This document shows, one piece after another, positions 9,341 through 17,786 of a DNA stretch of 64,000 nucleotides. Location of the stretch: assembly GCA_910583735.1 (NCBI GenBank), contig CAJTXS010000003.1, positions 75,043 through 139,042 on the forward strand. Direction: 5' to 3'. Both the position numbers and the translations under genes were made by a program. This DNA comes from an uncultured Christensenella sp. (GTDB lineage Bacteria; Bacillota; Clostridia; Christensenellales; UBA3700). Every line of letters starts with the position of its first letter. Position 1 is the first letter of the stretch. The notes beneath the pieces are model-generated. The model was not told the origin of the DNA. It made no database searches and was given only the letters and a program-made list of their open reading frames with translations.

Positions 9341-9544
9341 TTAATCTTCTAAACCGATTAAATAGTCTGCTGTGCAAGAGAAAAATTTACATAATGCTAT
9401 TATGCTTTCGATATTAGGAATGCGTAAATTATTTTCCCATCTGTTGATACAGGCGACGCTTATATGTAGCTGTCTTGCCAGTTCGCTTTGAGAAAAATTT
9501 TTTTCTTCCCTTAATTCTTTAAGTCTTTCAGCAAATTTATTCAT
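9341..9544 (-). CDS. Small XRE-family repressor, switch module 2
   Basis: 67 aa from the ATG at 9544; the frame is open further upstream but alignment with the module 1 repressor fixes this start (both begin MNKFAERLKELR). The likely recognition helix SVACINRWENN differs completely from that of module 1, while the flanking helices match, as expected if the two now recognise different operators. Divergent from the small gene at 9650. Confidence 0.8.
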   Translation of the reverse strand: MNKFAERLKELREEKNFSQSELARQLHISVACINRWENNLRIPNIESIIALCKFFSCTADYLIGLED

Positions 9545-9566
9545 TGTCAAACCTACATTTATTGTA

Positions 9567-9634
9567 TACCAATCGGTAATAAAGCGCTTGACTTTTGCCA
9601 ATTGGTAAGAGCATATTGATATTACCAAATGGCA
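9567..9634. promoter_or_regulatory. Triple operator of switch module 2
   Basis: Three 12-bp dyads: TACCAATCGGTA (9567-9578), TGCCAATTGGTA (9596-9607) and TACCAAATGGCA (9623-9634), 29 and 27 bases apart. The middle one directly follows a TTGACT -35 box (9588-9593). The arrangement matches module 1, but the sequence is different. Binding by the 9341 protein is inferred. Confidence 0.7.
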
Positions 9635-9649
9635 ACGAAGGGCGTTGAT

Positions 9650-9817
9650 ATGGATAATTTAATCAGAATTTATTTAATCGATAATTATTTGAAATATAAT
9701 AATATCTCTAAAACAAGTTTTTGCCTAAGATGCGGCATCAGTAATTCAACGCTTAATAAAATTTATTTAAGTAAAAATTTTAATATAAAAGCTTTGTTTA
9801 AGATAGCAAAAGAGTAA
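9650..9817 (+). CDS. Small HTH protein (Cro-like position), switch module 2, C-terminally shortened
   Basis: 55 aa from ATG 9650 (GGGCG upstream). It aligns with the module 1 small protein through NISKTSFCLRCGI...KNFNIKALFKIAK. A TAA then interrupts the frame, and the codons after it (NLPVCRLFF) still resemble the end of the paralogue (LIGVPIYMLF). So the gene either lost its last dozen residues or is decaying. Partner of the repressor at 9341. Confidence 0.5.
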   Translation: MDNLIRIYLIDNYLKYNNISKTSFCLRCGISNSTLNKIYLSKNFNIKALFKIAKE

Positions 9818-9922
9818 AATTTGCCTGTGTGCCGATTATTTTTCTAAATAAAAATTTTGATATAGTTTATTAGATGTTTTATTGACCTTAGGCAAATTTC
9901 TTATTGATTTTCTTGCAGAACG

Positions 9923-10825
9923 TTATGCCGCATAATTCAAAGCTGCCAGTCTGTCTCGCGTATCGGGGTGCGTCTGGAACATAATGTCGAATGCGCTTGT
10001 CTTAACGCTTTCGCCGTCGATGGCGCTGAGGAACATAGCGAGCTGCTCTCCGTAGCCTATCTGATCGGCGAACTTATCTGCGGCGTATTCCGCCTTCCTT
10101 GAAGACCAGTTAATCAACAGTACGCCAACTAAATTCCACAGCTTAAATAAGCCGATGATGACAATGCTGAATATGAAGTGAAGAATTACGGCGACTATAT
10201 TGGTAAAAGTACTGTCGAATGCTTGCAAGATTGTAATGATTGCATAAGTGAAAAAAGTTATTATAGTCAAAAATATTGTGAGTATGCAGTTGGATACGTT
10301 AATGCCCAGTTTCAAATCGCTGTCGCCGTGCGCTATGTGACCGAACTCGTGCGCAAGCACGCCTTTAAGATATTCGGGATGAGCCCCGAGGATGCCCTTA
10401 GTAATTACTACTGTACGATGTCCCAGAGCGTAGGCGTTGATGTCCTCGGACGAAGAGTAATATAATTTCACTTTGTCGGACACGCTCTTGGACAATCCGC
10501 GGGCTTCCGCCTTAACCTGCTCGAATACTTCAAGCGCGGTGGACCAGTCCTGTTGCAACTCCTGCGCTGCGGGTTGCCTCTTTATGCCGTTGCGCAGTCT
10601 CCAAAACGCTTCTCCCATGGGCGTTAAGGAAATGAGTATGAATACGAAATTGACGCCCAGCCCTATTAAGCCCAAGTATATTCTGTTCATAGTCTCGTTG
10701 GGAGTTATGCTGTAAGGCAGTATATAGAAGATAAAGAATACGATTGCCGCATTGGCAAAAAAATATATCGTAGGCAATATATTTCTCGGTCTGAATAAGG
10801 ACTTGAAGAAGCTAAATATGTACAT
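9923..10825 (-). CDS. M48-family membrane zinc metalloprotease (HtpX-like)
   Basis: 300 aa. Two membrane helices at the N-terminus (about 17-37 and 48-70), the zinc-binding motif HEFGH at 159-163, two further hydrophobic segments (about 180-230), and the third ligand E246 in EYAAD. This is the HtpX/M48B pattern: a membrane protease that removes misfolded membrane proteins with its active site in the cytoplasm. Length is normal for the family. Not in an operon. Confidence 0.88.
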   Translation of the reverse strand: MYIFSFFKSLFRPRNILPTIYFFANAAIVFFIFYILPYSITPNETMNRIYLGLIGLGVNFVFILISLTPMGEAFWRLRNGIKRQPAAQELQQDWSTALEVFEQVKAEARGLSKSVSDKVKLYYSSSEDINAYALGHRTVVITKGILGAHPEYLKGVLAHEFGHIAHGDSDLKLGINVSNCILTIFLTIITFFTYAIITILQAFDSTFTNIVAVILHFIFSIVIIGLFKLWNLVGVLLINWSSRKAEYAADKFADQIGYGEQLAMFLSAIDGESVKTSAFDIMFQTHPDTRDRLAALNYAA

Positions 10826-11104
10826 TTTTAATATTTCCCTCGTGATTTAATTATATAGCGGCGTTGCATGCAAGTCAATTCCAACAAGCGTATTTGTAAT
10901 AAATGTGTAAAATTGCAGCTGAAAATATAATTGATGCAATATTGCTTTAAGCTGAAACCATTCAGTTAAAAAAATTAGCTAAATTTATATTTTTTATAAG
11001 AATTAAGGCTAAAGTATTGCGATATGAAGAAGTTTTAATATTAATTAGCGCAAGCAATAGTTATGTAAACTTTATGTGCTGTCTGAGCGGTAGAAATATA
11101 AGAC

Positions 11105-11625
11105 CTATTTCTTTGTAATAGCAATCTTCATTAGATATTGTTCTTTGTCCTCTTCATTCAATAAATCCTTGATATTGCTAACTAAAAGGTGTTTACTCTC
11201 TCTTATCATAATAGATGTATATTTTTTGCTTTGAGTACTTATAGATATATAACCGAAGCTGTGATAGGACATCTGCGCAGCGACTTCGACAATGTCCTTA
11301 AAATCAATGAAAATTACTTTATTGTTACGAAAATAGAAATAGATACCGTTAACATCCGCCTGTATTGCGATTTTTGGCTCTGTGATAAATCTAAATAGCA
11401 AAGCGACAAACAGATAAAGGCTACGGTCAGGCAGATTAAAGGGATAAACAGGAAGCGCTTATCTTCTGTAAGACATGCCCAAACTATCATTAAGACGCTA
11501 AATGCGCCCGATACGACAACGCTTTCCAAATCGGCGGCTTTTGTCGCCAGCGTATATTTTTGTTTTACCTCTTTCACAATCTCAGTTATAATCCTTATAA
11601 AGCTATAGATGCAACTGTTTTGCAA
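11105..11625 (-). pseudogene. Frameshifted small membrane protein gene
   Basis: Two overlapping frames make one sensible protein. The first (from 11625) has two membrane helices (about residues 35-55 and 60-80) and runs to SLCY; the second then continues RFITEPKIAIQADVNGIYFYF to the stop at 11105. The join lies near 11390-11400 and requires the loss of one base in the DNA. The second half looks like a small PH-like beta domain. The family is not recognised. It could be a sequencing error; no classical slippery heptamer is present. Confidence 0.55.
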
Positions 11626-11650
11626 CTTAATTCAAATAATTACATTGAAT

Positions 11651-12160
11651 CTAAAACTTGCCAAGCCAATTAGCCGTCTCCTGCCGAGTAGTAAAAATCA
11701 TATACGGCACGTCGGAGTTCTGCAATCTCTCTAAAACTCCGGGACGGACATTCGTCCTGTATCCTAATATCCACTCGACAAATTCCTCGTCAGCCTGCTC
11801 TTCGCATCCATCCGTCATGTCGGGACGCGAAGTGCCTCTGTATTTTTCTACGCGCTCATGCACGCTTTGTATACATAACCGAGTGTCGTAATCAAGGAAT
11901 ATGCACAAATCAGCATACTTAAGTCTAAGCGCGAATGTCCTGTCATAATTCCCGTCGATAATCCATTTATTCTTTTTAAGTTGTTCTTCAAGCAATTTAT
12001 CAAACTCCTCAGGCGGACGCGTCTCCCAATTAGGAAGCCAATACAACTTATCCAAATGCACTACAGGCAGCCGAAATTTATTACCCATTTCGACAGCTAA
12101 AGTGCTCTTTCCTGCTCCTCCGCAACCCACAATAAGTATTCTTTCGAAGTCAAATTTCAT
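11651..12160 (-). CDS. P-loop nucleoside kinase-like protein (FlaR/DNA topology modulation type)
   Basis: 169 aa from ATG 12160, which has GAGGAC upstream; an in-frame ATG at 12220 also has an AGAGG site, so the N-terminus may be 20 residues longer. Walker A GCGGAGKST lies at about 12-20, followed by HLDKLYWLPNW, a block typical of the adenylate-kinase-like family often annotated FlaR or 'DNA topology modulation'. The natural substrate is not established. Stands alone upstream of the frameshifted gene. Confidence 0.75.
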   Translation of the reverse strand: MKFDFERILIVGCGGAGKSTLAVEMGNKFRLPVVHLDKLYWLPNWETRPPEEFDKLLEEQLKKNKWIIDGNYDRTFALRLKYADLCIFLDYDTRLCIQSVHERVEKYRGTSRPDMTDGCEEQADEEFVEWILGYRTNVRPGVLERLQNSDVPYMIFTTRQETANWLGKF

Positions 12161-12362
12161 TTTGTCCTCGATTAATTTATTTGAGCCCATATAACGATTG
12201 CCGTTCTTAATAGTTTTCATTTCTTTGCCTCTTTAGGCTGTTGCCGGGTAGCTGTTACGCAATTACGGGTAAACAATATTTAATGCAATTATCTATAGAT
12301 AAGTCATAGATAATAGCAAAATCATATTTCGCGATATAATAAAGATATTATAGATATAAAGT

Positions 12363-12386
12363 AAAAAACGCACAGTAGTGCGTTTT
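12363..12386 (-). terminator. Terminator of the tmRNA gene
   Basis: On the minus strand AAAACGCAC and GTGCGTTTT pair with a four-base loop and run into a T tract, immediately after the CCA end of the tmRNA. Confidence 0.8.
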
Positions 12387-12390
12387 ATCA

Positions 12391-12750
12391 TGGTGGACCT
12401 GAGGGGAATTGAACCCCTGTCCGAGAAACTTTGCACAGCGTTTTCTACATACTTAGCCGATTGTCGATTTCCCGTCAGGCAAGTCAAGCGGCAAACTTAA
12501 CTGACGGATAGCCCTGAGTCTTGCGCGGTGCCTCGGGCATAACGCCGCGCCCTGTTCCACTGTCCGATGCCGGTTATGAAGCCGTGGAAACTTCAGCCGA
12601 CAGCCTCGCTAATTAAGCTGCGAAGGCAAGAGAGCCGTTGTAGCTCTCGGTTTTATTTTCTGCGTTTAATTTTAATTTCCGTATTTGCGGAGACGAGCCT
12701 CCGGTATGCTTACACTGCCCTCCCTTCCCCGTCGAAGCCGAGACAGGCCC
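12391..12750 (-). ncRNA. ssrA: Transfer-messenger RNA (tmRNA)
   Basis: About 360 nt. The 5' end (GGGCCTG, then GGCTTCGACGGGG) pairs with the 3' end (CAGGTCC-ACCA) to form the tRNA-like acceptor stem, and a TTCAATTCC T-loop is present. The tag frame reads AENKTESYNGSLAFAA followed by TAA, using positions 12663 down to 12613 with GCA as the likely resume codon. tmRNA rescues stalled ribosomes and marks the unfinished protein for degradation. It has a consensus promoter and a terminator of its own. Confidence 0.95.
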
Positions 12751-12760
12751 ATGCGTATGT

Positions 12761-12789
12761 ATTATATATGCTTTATGCGGTTGTGTCAA
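12761..12789 (-). promoter_or_regulatory. Promoter of the tmRNA gene
   Basis: On the minus strand TTGACA, 17 bases, TATAAT: a perfect consensus promoter ending about 10 bases before the mature 5' end. Confidence 0.85.
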
Positions 12790-13104
12790 GTCGGAAAAGT
12801 ATGGCAATATATGCGTATATATAATTATATCCTTAATAACAAGCAAAGATAACTGCGATATAATCCGCGCCGAAAGAAGGCGGTCGCGCCTGCAATATGT
12901 ATCAATACAGTGCAAGATTATTCTCAACTTAATGACCGGTAGCAAGCAAGTAAGATAATATGCGCATCGCCGCGGAGCATAGACATATGAGCCGTAAAAC
13001 AAGCGGACCGTCTGTTGTCCGATTGCAATCGAACAAGAATATAATGAAAAAAAGGTAAAAAATTGGCACTTGAAAAATCTTGCCGTAAGTAGTAAAATAT
13101 AAAT
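12790..13104. other. Intergenic, no recognised feature
   Basis: About 315 bases upstream of the tmRNA promoter and of the membrane protein at 13105. No RNA gene or good reading frame is visible. Confidence 0.35.
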
Positions 13105-13608
13105 ATGGACAAGCTGATTAAGGCAAAGAAAGCGGCGCAAGCCGTATTGGGAATAAGCATATTTATGCTGATAGTGGGCATACTGGGCTCTTCGCTTGCG
13201 ATACACTTCGGGCAGAATGCTTCGGGCTATGCGGTAATAGCGCTGATACCTATAGGACTGCTCGGCGCTGCGTACGGCGCGTATATGATGAAGAACATCA
13301 TAGCGTGCGTCAATGTCGTAAAAGGCGTTGAGGACGGCAGAGCAAGTGTGGACGACCTCTGCTCCGCTAAGACGGACGCGGCAAGGCGCAATACAGAAAA
13401 GACGGTCAAGCAGTGTATAGAAGAGGGCTTCCTCGACGGCTACGTCCTAAACGAAGACGGCGAGATTGCGATTGCCGAGAGCGAGATATGCGAGGATGCA
13501 GAGGCCGTGTGCGAGGAAGTCGCCGCGGAAAGTATCGGAGTGGACGACGGGGCGGCAACCGAAGCAGAAGAGCAAGCCGCTGCGCCGACAGAGGAAGATA
13601 AAGAATAA
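13105..13608 (+). CDS. Hypothetical two-helix membrane protein with acidic tail
   Basis: 167 aa, not recognised. Two membrane helices at about residues 12-33 and 41-63 are followed by a soluble C-terminal domain. The last 60 residues are almost entirely E, A and D. The helix-helix-tail plan recurs in the unrelated protein at 24277. It is one of few plus-strand genes left of the origin-like region, and is followed by a clear terminator. Confidence 0.6.
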   Translation: MDKLIKAKKAAQAVLGISIFMLIVGILGSSLAIHFGQNASGYAVIALIPIGLLGAAYGAYMMKNIIACVNVVKGVEDGRASVDDLCSAKTDAARRNTEKTVKQCIEEGFLDGYVLNEDGEIAIAESEICEDAEAVCEEVAAESIGVDDGAATEAEEQAAAPTEEDKE

Positions 13609-13629
13609 TATTGATTAAATAATAATAGC

Positions 13630-13658
13630 AGCGGGCGATAGATTCGCTCGCTTTTTAT
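13630..13658 (+). terminator. Intrinsic terminator after the 13105 gene
   Basis: A nine-pair stem (AGCGGGCGA / TCGCTCGCT, one G-T pair) with a five-base loop and a TTTTT run. Confidence 0.8.
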
Positions 13659-13756
13659 TTGCCGATATTTGCATACTGTTCAATCGGTTCGGATTGTTGC
13701 GCATAGCATAATACTTAGGCATAGCTTACAATCAATAATTAATAGCTGAAAAATAA

Positions 13757-14722
13757 TTAAGAGGGCAGCCTTCTTATACTTACTTCGCCGCTGTTGATCT
13801 TGGTAACTGTTCCGCCGTACAATGTTACATACAGCGCGCCGTCGTCGTCTATGTCGGTAGCGGTGCCGCAATACTCTATGCCGCCACGCTCGTAAGATAC
13901 TCTCTCTCCCAGTATCATTGAGTGTGCGCGGTATTCTTCCATAAAAGTCCTGTCGCCGAGACGGTCCGCAAGGCTCAAGAATTGCGAAATTATTGCGCCG
14001 ATGAGGCGGTCCCTATCTATATCGGGCGGCAGTTCGAAGAGCGCGCCCGCCTTATTCTTGATGTCCTCGGGCAGCGGTACGGCAACGAAGTTGACGCCTA
14101 TGCCCACTACTATGCCGCTTATTTTTCCGTCGGTGCCCATGACGCTTTGCGTCAAGATACCGCACACCTTCTTATCGTCCAGATACAGGTCGTTGACCCA
14201 CTTGATAAGGCATTGCTTACCGCACACATTATCTATTGCGCGTCTGGTCGCTACAGCCGCCGCAGGCGTGACTGCGAGTAGATTATCCGCCTCTATATTG
14301 CGATTGATTATAATGCTTAGGTAAATGCCGCTACCTGCGGGCGAAAAGAAAGACCTGCCCGTCCTGCCTCTGCCCTGCGTCTGGCTGTGAGCTACCACCG
14401 CCGTGCCGTGACGCGCGCCGTCTTTGAGCATGTCGAGCGCAATATCGTTGGTAGAGGTTACGGTATCGAATATGAATATATCCGCGTCCTCGCCGTTCAT
14501 GCCGCTCCTAATGCTCTTGAGCTTGGGCTTGCCGCCGATAGATATCAAAGCATAGCCGCGGTTGGTGCCGCCGTCTATATTGCAGCCGGATAATCTCAGC
14601 GAATTGACCGCCTTCCATACCGCGTTGCGCGATATGCCGAGCATGGCTGCTATCTCCTGTCCCGAGACGCTTGCGCCGCCGCGTTCTTTAAGCAATTTAA
14701 GGACGGAGTCTTTAGTCTTCAT
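13757..14722 (-). CDS. birA: Biotin operon repressor / biotin-[acetyl-CoA carboxylase] ligase
   Basis: 321 aa. The N-terminal ~60 residues form a winged helix (VSGQEIAAMLGISRNAVWKAV), followed by the ligase domain with the biotinyl-AMP loop GRGRTGRSFFSPAG and the KWVNDLYLDDKKVCGIL block. It joins biotin to carboxylase carrier proteins and, having the HTH, can also repress biotin genes. Its ATG overlaps the stop of the radC-family gene by four bases, so the two are coupled. Confidence 0.92.
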   Translation of the reverse strand: MKTKDSVLKLLKERGGASVSGQEIAAMLGISRNAVWKAVNSLRLSGCNIDGGTNRGYALISIGGKPKLKSIRSGMNGEDADIFIFDTVTSTNDIALDMLKDGARHGTAVVAHSQTQGRGRTGRSFFSPAGSGIYLSIIINRNIEADNLLAVTPAAAVATRRAIDNVCGKQCLIKWVNDLYLDDKKVCGILTQSVMGTDGKISGIVVGIGVNFVAVPLPEDIKNKAGALFELPPDIDRDRLIGAIISQFLSLADRLGDRTFMEEYRAHSMILGERVSYERGGIEYCGTATDIDDDGALYVTLYGGTVTKINSGEVSIRRLPS

Positions 14723-15429
14723 AACGCGTCCTCCAATAGAGAATTGAGCCTATAGCTGAAGTATCTTCCGCCGTCTGTCAAGATAAGGTGATCTGCAAGC
14801 GTGATGCCGATGGAGTCGAGCGCGGTATTGAGCCTGCGAGTAAAGTCGTTATCCTCTTTAGACGGCATAGGCGTGCCCGTAGTGTGATTGTGCCCTATAT
14901 AGACGTGCGAGGCGTTGATTGCGTCGAGCTTACGCAGGTAATTGCGTATCTCCGTCTTGCAGCTTGCGGCGTCGCCGCTGGCCATAAGATAACCTGCGCG
15001 CATAAGGCATGCGTCGTCTACGCACAGCATGTAAATGACCTCTACGTCAAGTCCGTCCGTCACGGAATGCAAGTATGTCGCGGCGTCGCTTACGTTGCGA
15101 ATAAACACTTTCTTGCTGTCGGAATTGACTTGCAGACAGCGCTTGAATACGCCCGAAAGCGAGCTCAAAAAGAGCGCGGCGTCCTTAGTGACGTGTGGCA
15201 CGTTGAATATAGCGTCGGCATCCGTATTGATTAAGGTATATAAGTTGCCGAATGTATTGAGCAGGTTGTGAGCGATGGGATTGGTATCTTTAAGCGGAAT
15301 AAATGGATATAGCAGATACTCGAGTATCTCGTGATCGTGCAAGACGTCTATGCCGTGCTCGGCAATCTTCTGCTTGACGCGTTGCCTGTGTCCTTTATGA
15401 ACGTTGACCTTGTTGTTGCTATCTGCCAT
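14719..15429 (-). CDS. radC: RadC-family JAB/MPN-domain protein
   Basis: 236 aa. An N-terminal helical part with a helix-hairpin-helix-like segment is followed by the JAB domain. Its metal motif IGHNHTTGTPMPSKED gives the H-x-H...D ligands near residues 175-190. RadC-family proteins have no firmly established role despite the DNA-repair name. It sits between jag and birA where mnmE/mnmG are found in many Firmicutes. The symbol follows family naming only. Confidence 0.85.
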   Translation of the reverse strand: MADSNNKVNVHKGHRQRVKQKIAEHGIDVLHDHEILEYLLYPFIPLKDTNPIAHNLLNTFGNLYTLINTDADAIFNVPHVTKDAALFLSSLSGVFKRCLQVNSDSKKVFIRNVSDAATYLHSVTDGLDVEVIYMLCVDDACLMRAGYLMASGDAASCKTEIRNYLRKLDAINASHVYIGHNHTTGTPMPSKEDNDFTRRLNTALDSIGITLADHLILTDGGRYFSYRLNSLLEDAL

Positions 15430-15476
15430 GTTCCGACTGCGTAATGATAAGGCGGCAATAGCTGCCGCCCTCGATA

Positions 15477-16301
15477 TCAGAAAAATCTTTTATTGTTGCC
15501 GTACGACTTAGTCTTGCCGAAGCCCTTCTTCTTGAAGTTGACGCTGCTGGAAGCATCGTACATATCTATATCGGTGTGGTACTCGATGTTGCTCTTGGAC
15601 ACGGCGGGAGCGGAGCTATCGCTCCTGCGAGGTCTGTCCTCTCTTCTCCTGTCGGGGCGTCTATCGCCGTCTCTTCTGCCTGTCCTGCCCTCGCCTCTCT
15701 TCTTGCTGGGCGCGATTACCACATAGCGGGAAGGCTCGTCGCCCTCGCTGTGGGTGGTGACATAGCTGTCGTCCGCAAGCGCGGCATGTATCACTCTGCG
15801 CTCAAAGGGGTTCATAGGCTCCAACGATACCGCTTCGCCCGATTTCGCTGCCTTGAACGCCAGCCTGCGGGCGAGCTTGGTGAGCACTTGGACGCGCTTC
15901 TCGCGGTAATTCTCTCCGTCGACTATAACTCTGCCGTCAAATCCGCCCGTAGAGTTAGCTATGAGCAGGGCAAGATATTGCAGGCTATCCAGCACGTCGC
16001 CGCGGTAGCCGATGATATGAGCTACGTCGGGACCGCCGATGTTGTAAAGATATCCTTCTTCCGTCTCGGTCATCTCGACTTCGCAGTCAAAGCCCATGCG
16101 CTTAATGGCGCCCTGTATGAACTCCAGCGCCGCGAGCTGACCTGTAAGTTTCTGCGTGACCTTAACCGTGACTTTCTTCTTAATAAGTCCGCTCTCCTTT
16201 ACTATAGCGGTGTCTACTTCGCTCTCGTCAAGTCCCAACTGCTCGAGCGCGTTTCTTAACGCTTCGTCGTAAGATGATGCGGTGACTTCTATACTCTTCA
16301 T
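15477..16301 (-). CDS. jag: RNA-binding protein Jag/KhpB
   Basis: 274 aa. It starts with a Jag-N domain (KSIEVTASSYDEALRNALEQL), then a KH-type domain (about 85-140, IIGYRGDVLDSLQYLA), then R3H (about 145-205, ERRVIHAALADDSYVTTHSEG). The C-terminal ~65 residues are an R/D/G-rich basic tail. Jag/KhpB binds RNA and affects cell division and envelope genes in Gram-positives. It directly follows yidC, the usual Firmicutes order, with a GGGAG site. Confidence 0.93.
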   Translation of the reverse strand: MKSIEVTASSYDEALRNALEQLGLDESEVDTAIVKESGLIKKKVTVKVTQKLTGQLAALEFIQGAIKRMGFDCEVEMTETEEGYLYNIGGPDVAHIIGYRGDVLDSLQYLALLIANSTGGFDGRVIVDGENYREKRVQVLTKLARRLAFKAAKSGEAVSLEPMNPFERRVIHAALADDSYVTTHSEGDEPSRYVVIAPSKKRGEGRTGRRDGDRRPDRRREDRPRRSDSSAPAVSKSNIEYHTDIDMYDASSSVNFKKKGFGKTKSYGNNKRFF

Positions 16302-16314
16302 AATCTTTCTCCCA

Positions 16315-17577
16315 TTACTTGGCGGATATGAGGCTCCTCGCTGCCTCCCGTCTGTCGAGTTGCTTAGTGATAATTATATAAGCGATGTTGAACAGCGTGC
16401 TGACCGCATTACTCATGAAATAATAGAGTGCGAACGCCGCGCTGTATACTATTGCGAATATGCCCATTATTAACGGCATTGTATAAGTTACAATTTTCAT
16501 GGTCCTCTGCTGGGACTTTTGCTGCTCTGCGCCGCCTGCCATCATGTTCTGCGGCGACATCTTCTGCGTAAACCATGTGGTCAATACCGAAAGCACCACC
16601 GATATGATAGGCAGTACGAAATATCCGTTCCAGTTCTTTACGTCCCAGAATGACTTCTTATTAAGACGTTCCTGCGCAGGACCTGCGAGTGTGTCGTACG
16701 ATACGCCCGATACGTCCCAGTGCGCCTGTATCTTGCCGCCCACGAACTGCTGCGCGGTAGGCACTACGTTGGTGCCCGTATCCGACATAAATACGTTCTT
16801 AATCCAAAGGAAGCTCTCCATGTGCTCTTCGTAGGCGTCGGCAAGACGCTCGTTGAGCCTGCTCTGATATGCGCCGGCTACGCCGCGCACGATAGCTTTT
16901 TGCTCTAAAGGCAGCTTGTTGATATAGCCGTTCTTCTCGGAGCTGTCCATATAGTCGCCGTACAGCGTGCGCGCCGCCGAGTATTTCTCCCAGCCCGCGC
17001 CTGACTGCGCGTCTATCTGAGCGGAAAATTCGTTAAGAGAGTTATTTAACGCTTCATCGCCTATTTCCGCATTGCTGTCTAAGATAGCCTTCTTCTCGGC
17101 AGATACGACGTAATCCTTTACCGCGGCGTCTACGTTGTCTGCATTGTCGTTGAATTCCAGATACGCGCCGTATACATTCTCCATTATAACTTCGTTCTGA
17201 TATGCAACCAGCTGTCTGAAGCCCGCAAAGACTACGAAGAATATGACCATGGTGACGATAAGCGGCAGGCAGGAAGCAAGAGGGTGTAACTTCTCTTCCT
17301 TCTGCAATTCCGCTTGTTTCTGTCTCAGAAGTTGGGGTTGATTGGCGTATTGCTTTTGGAGCTTGGCAAGTTTAGGCTGAAGACGCGCCATAGCCTTGCT
17401 CTGCTTGCGCTGAGATATCTTCTGCCAGATATCAAGCGGAGACGTAATTAACTTGAGTATTATGGTGAATACGATGACCGTGACACCGAACGACGGCAAA
17501 AGCTCGGACAACTGAACGAGCCACTTGCCAATCAGGTTGCTCGGCAGAGACACCGCCAACGTAGTTAAAATATCCAT
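16315..17577 (-). CDS. yidC: Membrane protein insertase YidC/Oxa1
   Basis: 420 aa, longer than most Gram-positive YidC proteins. A first membrane helix (about 20-45) and the Oxa1 cytoplasmic hairpin (SQRKQSKAMARLQPKLAKLQ) are followed by a helix near 105-125. An insertion of about 150 residues of soluble helical sequence (125-280) precedes the last three helices. The insertion is outside the cytoplasm and not usual in Bacillus SpoIIIJ. YidC inserts membrane proteins with or without Sec. It overlaps yidD by 13 bases. Confidence 0.93.
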   Translation of the reverse strand: MDILTTLAVSLPSNLIGKWLVQLSELLPSFGVTVIVFTIILKLITSPLDIWQKISQRKQSKAMARLQPKLAKLQKQYANQPQLLRQKQAELQKEEKLHPLASCLPLIVTMVIFFVVFAGFRQLVAYQNEVIMENVYGAYLEFNDNADNVDAAVKDYVVSAEKKAILDSNAEIGDEALNNSLNEFSAQIDAQSGAGWEKYSAARTLYGDYMDSSEKNGYINKLPLEQKAIVRGVAGAYQSRLNERLADAYEEHMESFLWIKNVFMSDTGTNVVPTAQQFVGGKIQAHWDVSGVSYDTLAGPAQERLNKKSFWDVKNWNGYFVLPIISVVLSVLTTWFTQKMSPQNMMAGGAEQQKSQQRTMKIVTYTMPLIMGIFAIVYSAAFALYYFMSNAVSTLFNIAYIIITKQLDRREAARSLISAK

Positions 17578-17786
17578 TTAGCAACTCCTCGGTAATTATC
17601 CTTAACGGGATCGTGTCCGCCCTCTTTCCAAGGCACGCATCTAAGCAGTCGCATGATGCCCATGATTATCCCCAAAGGTCCCCATTTGATTACAGCTTGT
17701 CCCATATAAGCCGAACAGGACGGCGTATAGATACACCTGTCCTTCATCAATGGATTATAATACCTCTTATATATGCGTATCAGCAT
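17565..17786 (-). CDS. yidD: Membrane protein insertion efficiency factor YidD
   Basis: 73 aa with the YidD hallmark CIYTPSCSAYM near residues 18-28 and the LLRCVPWKEGGHDPV block near 43-57. It assists YidC-dependent membrane protein insertion. It overlaps rnpA by 20 bases and yidC by 13, so the three are translated as one unit. Confidence 0.95.
   Translation of the reverse strand: MLIRIYKRYYNPLMKDRCIYTPSCSAYMGQAVIKWGPLGIIMGIMRLLRCVPWKEGGHDPVKDNYRGVAKWIF

Noticed and set aside
8770..9820. Prophage
   Set aside because: Only the switch-like regulators occur; there is no integrase, terminase, portal or attachment-site repeat.
11380..11405. Programmed -1 frameshift in the split membrane gene
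   Set aside because: No X-XXY-YYZ heptamer or downstream pseudoknot is visible; a one-base deletion is simpler.
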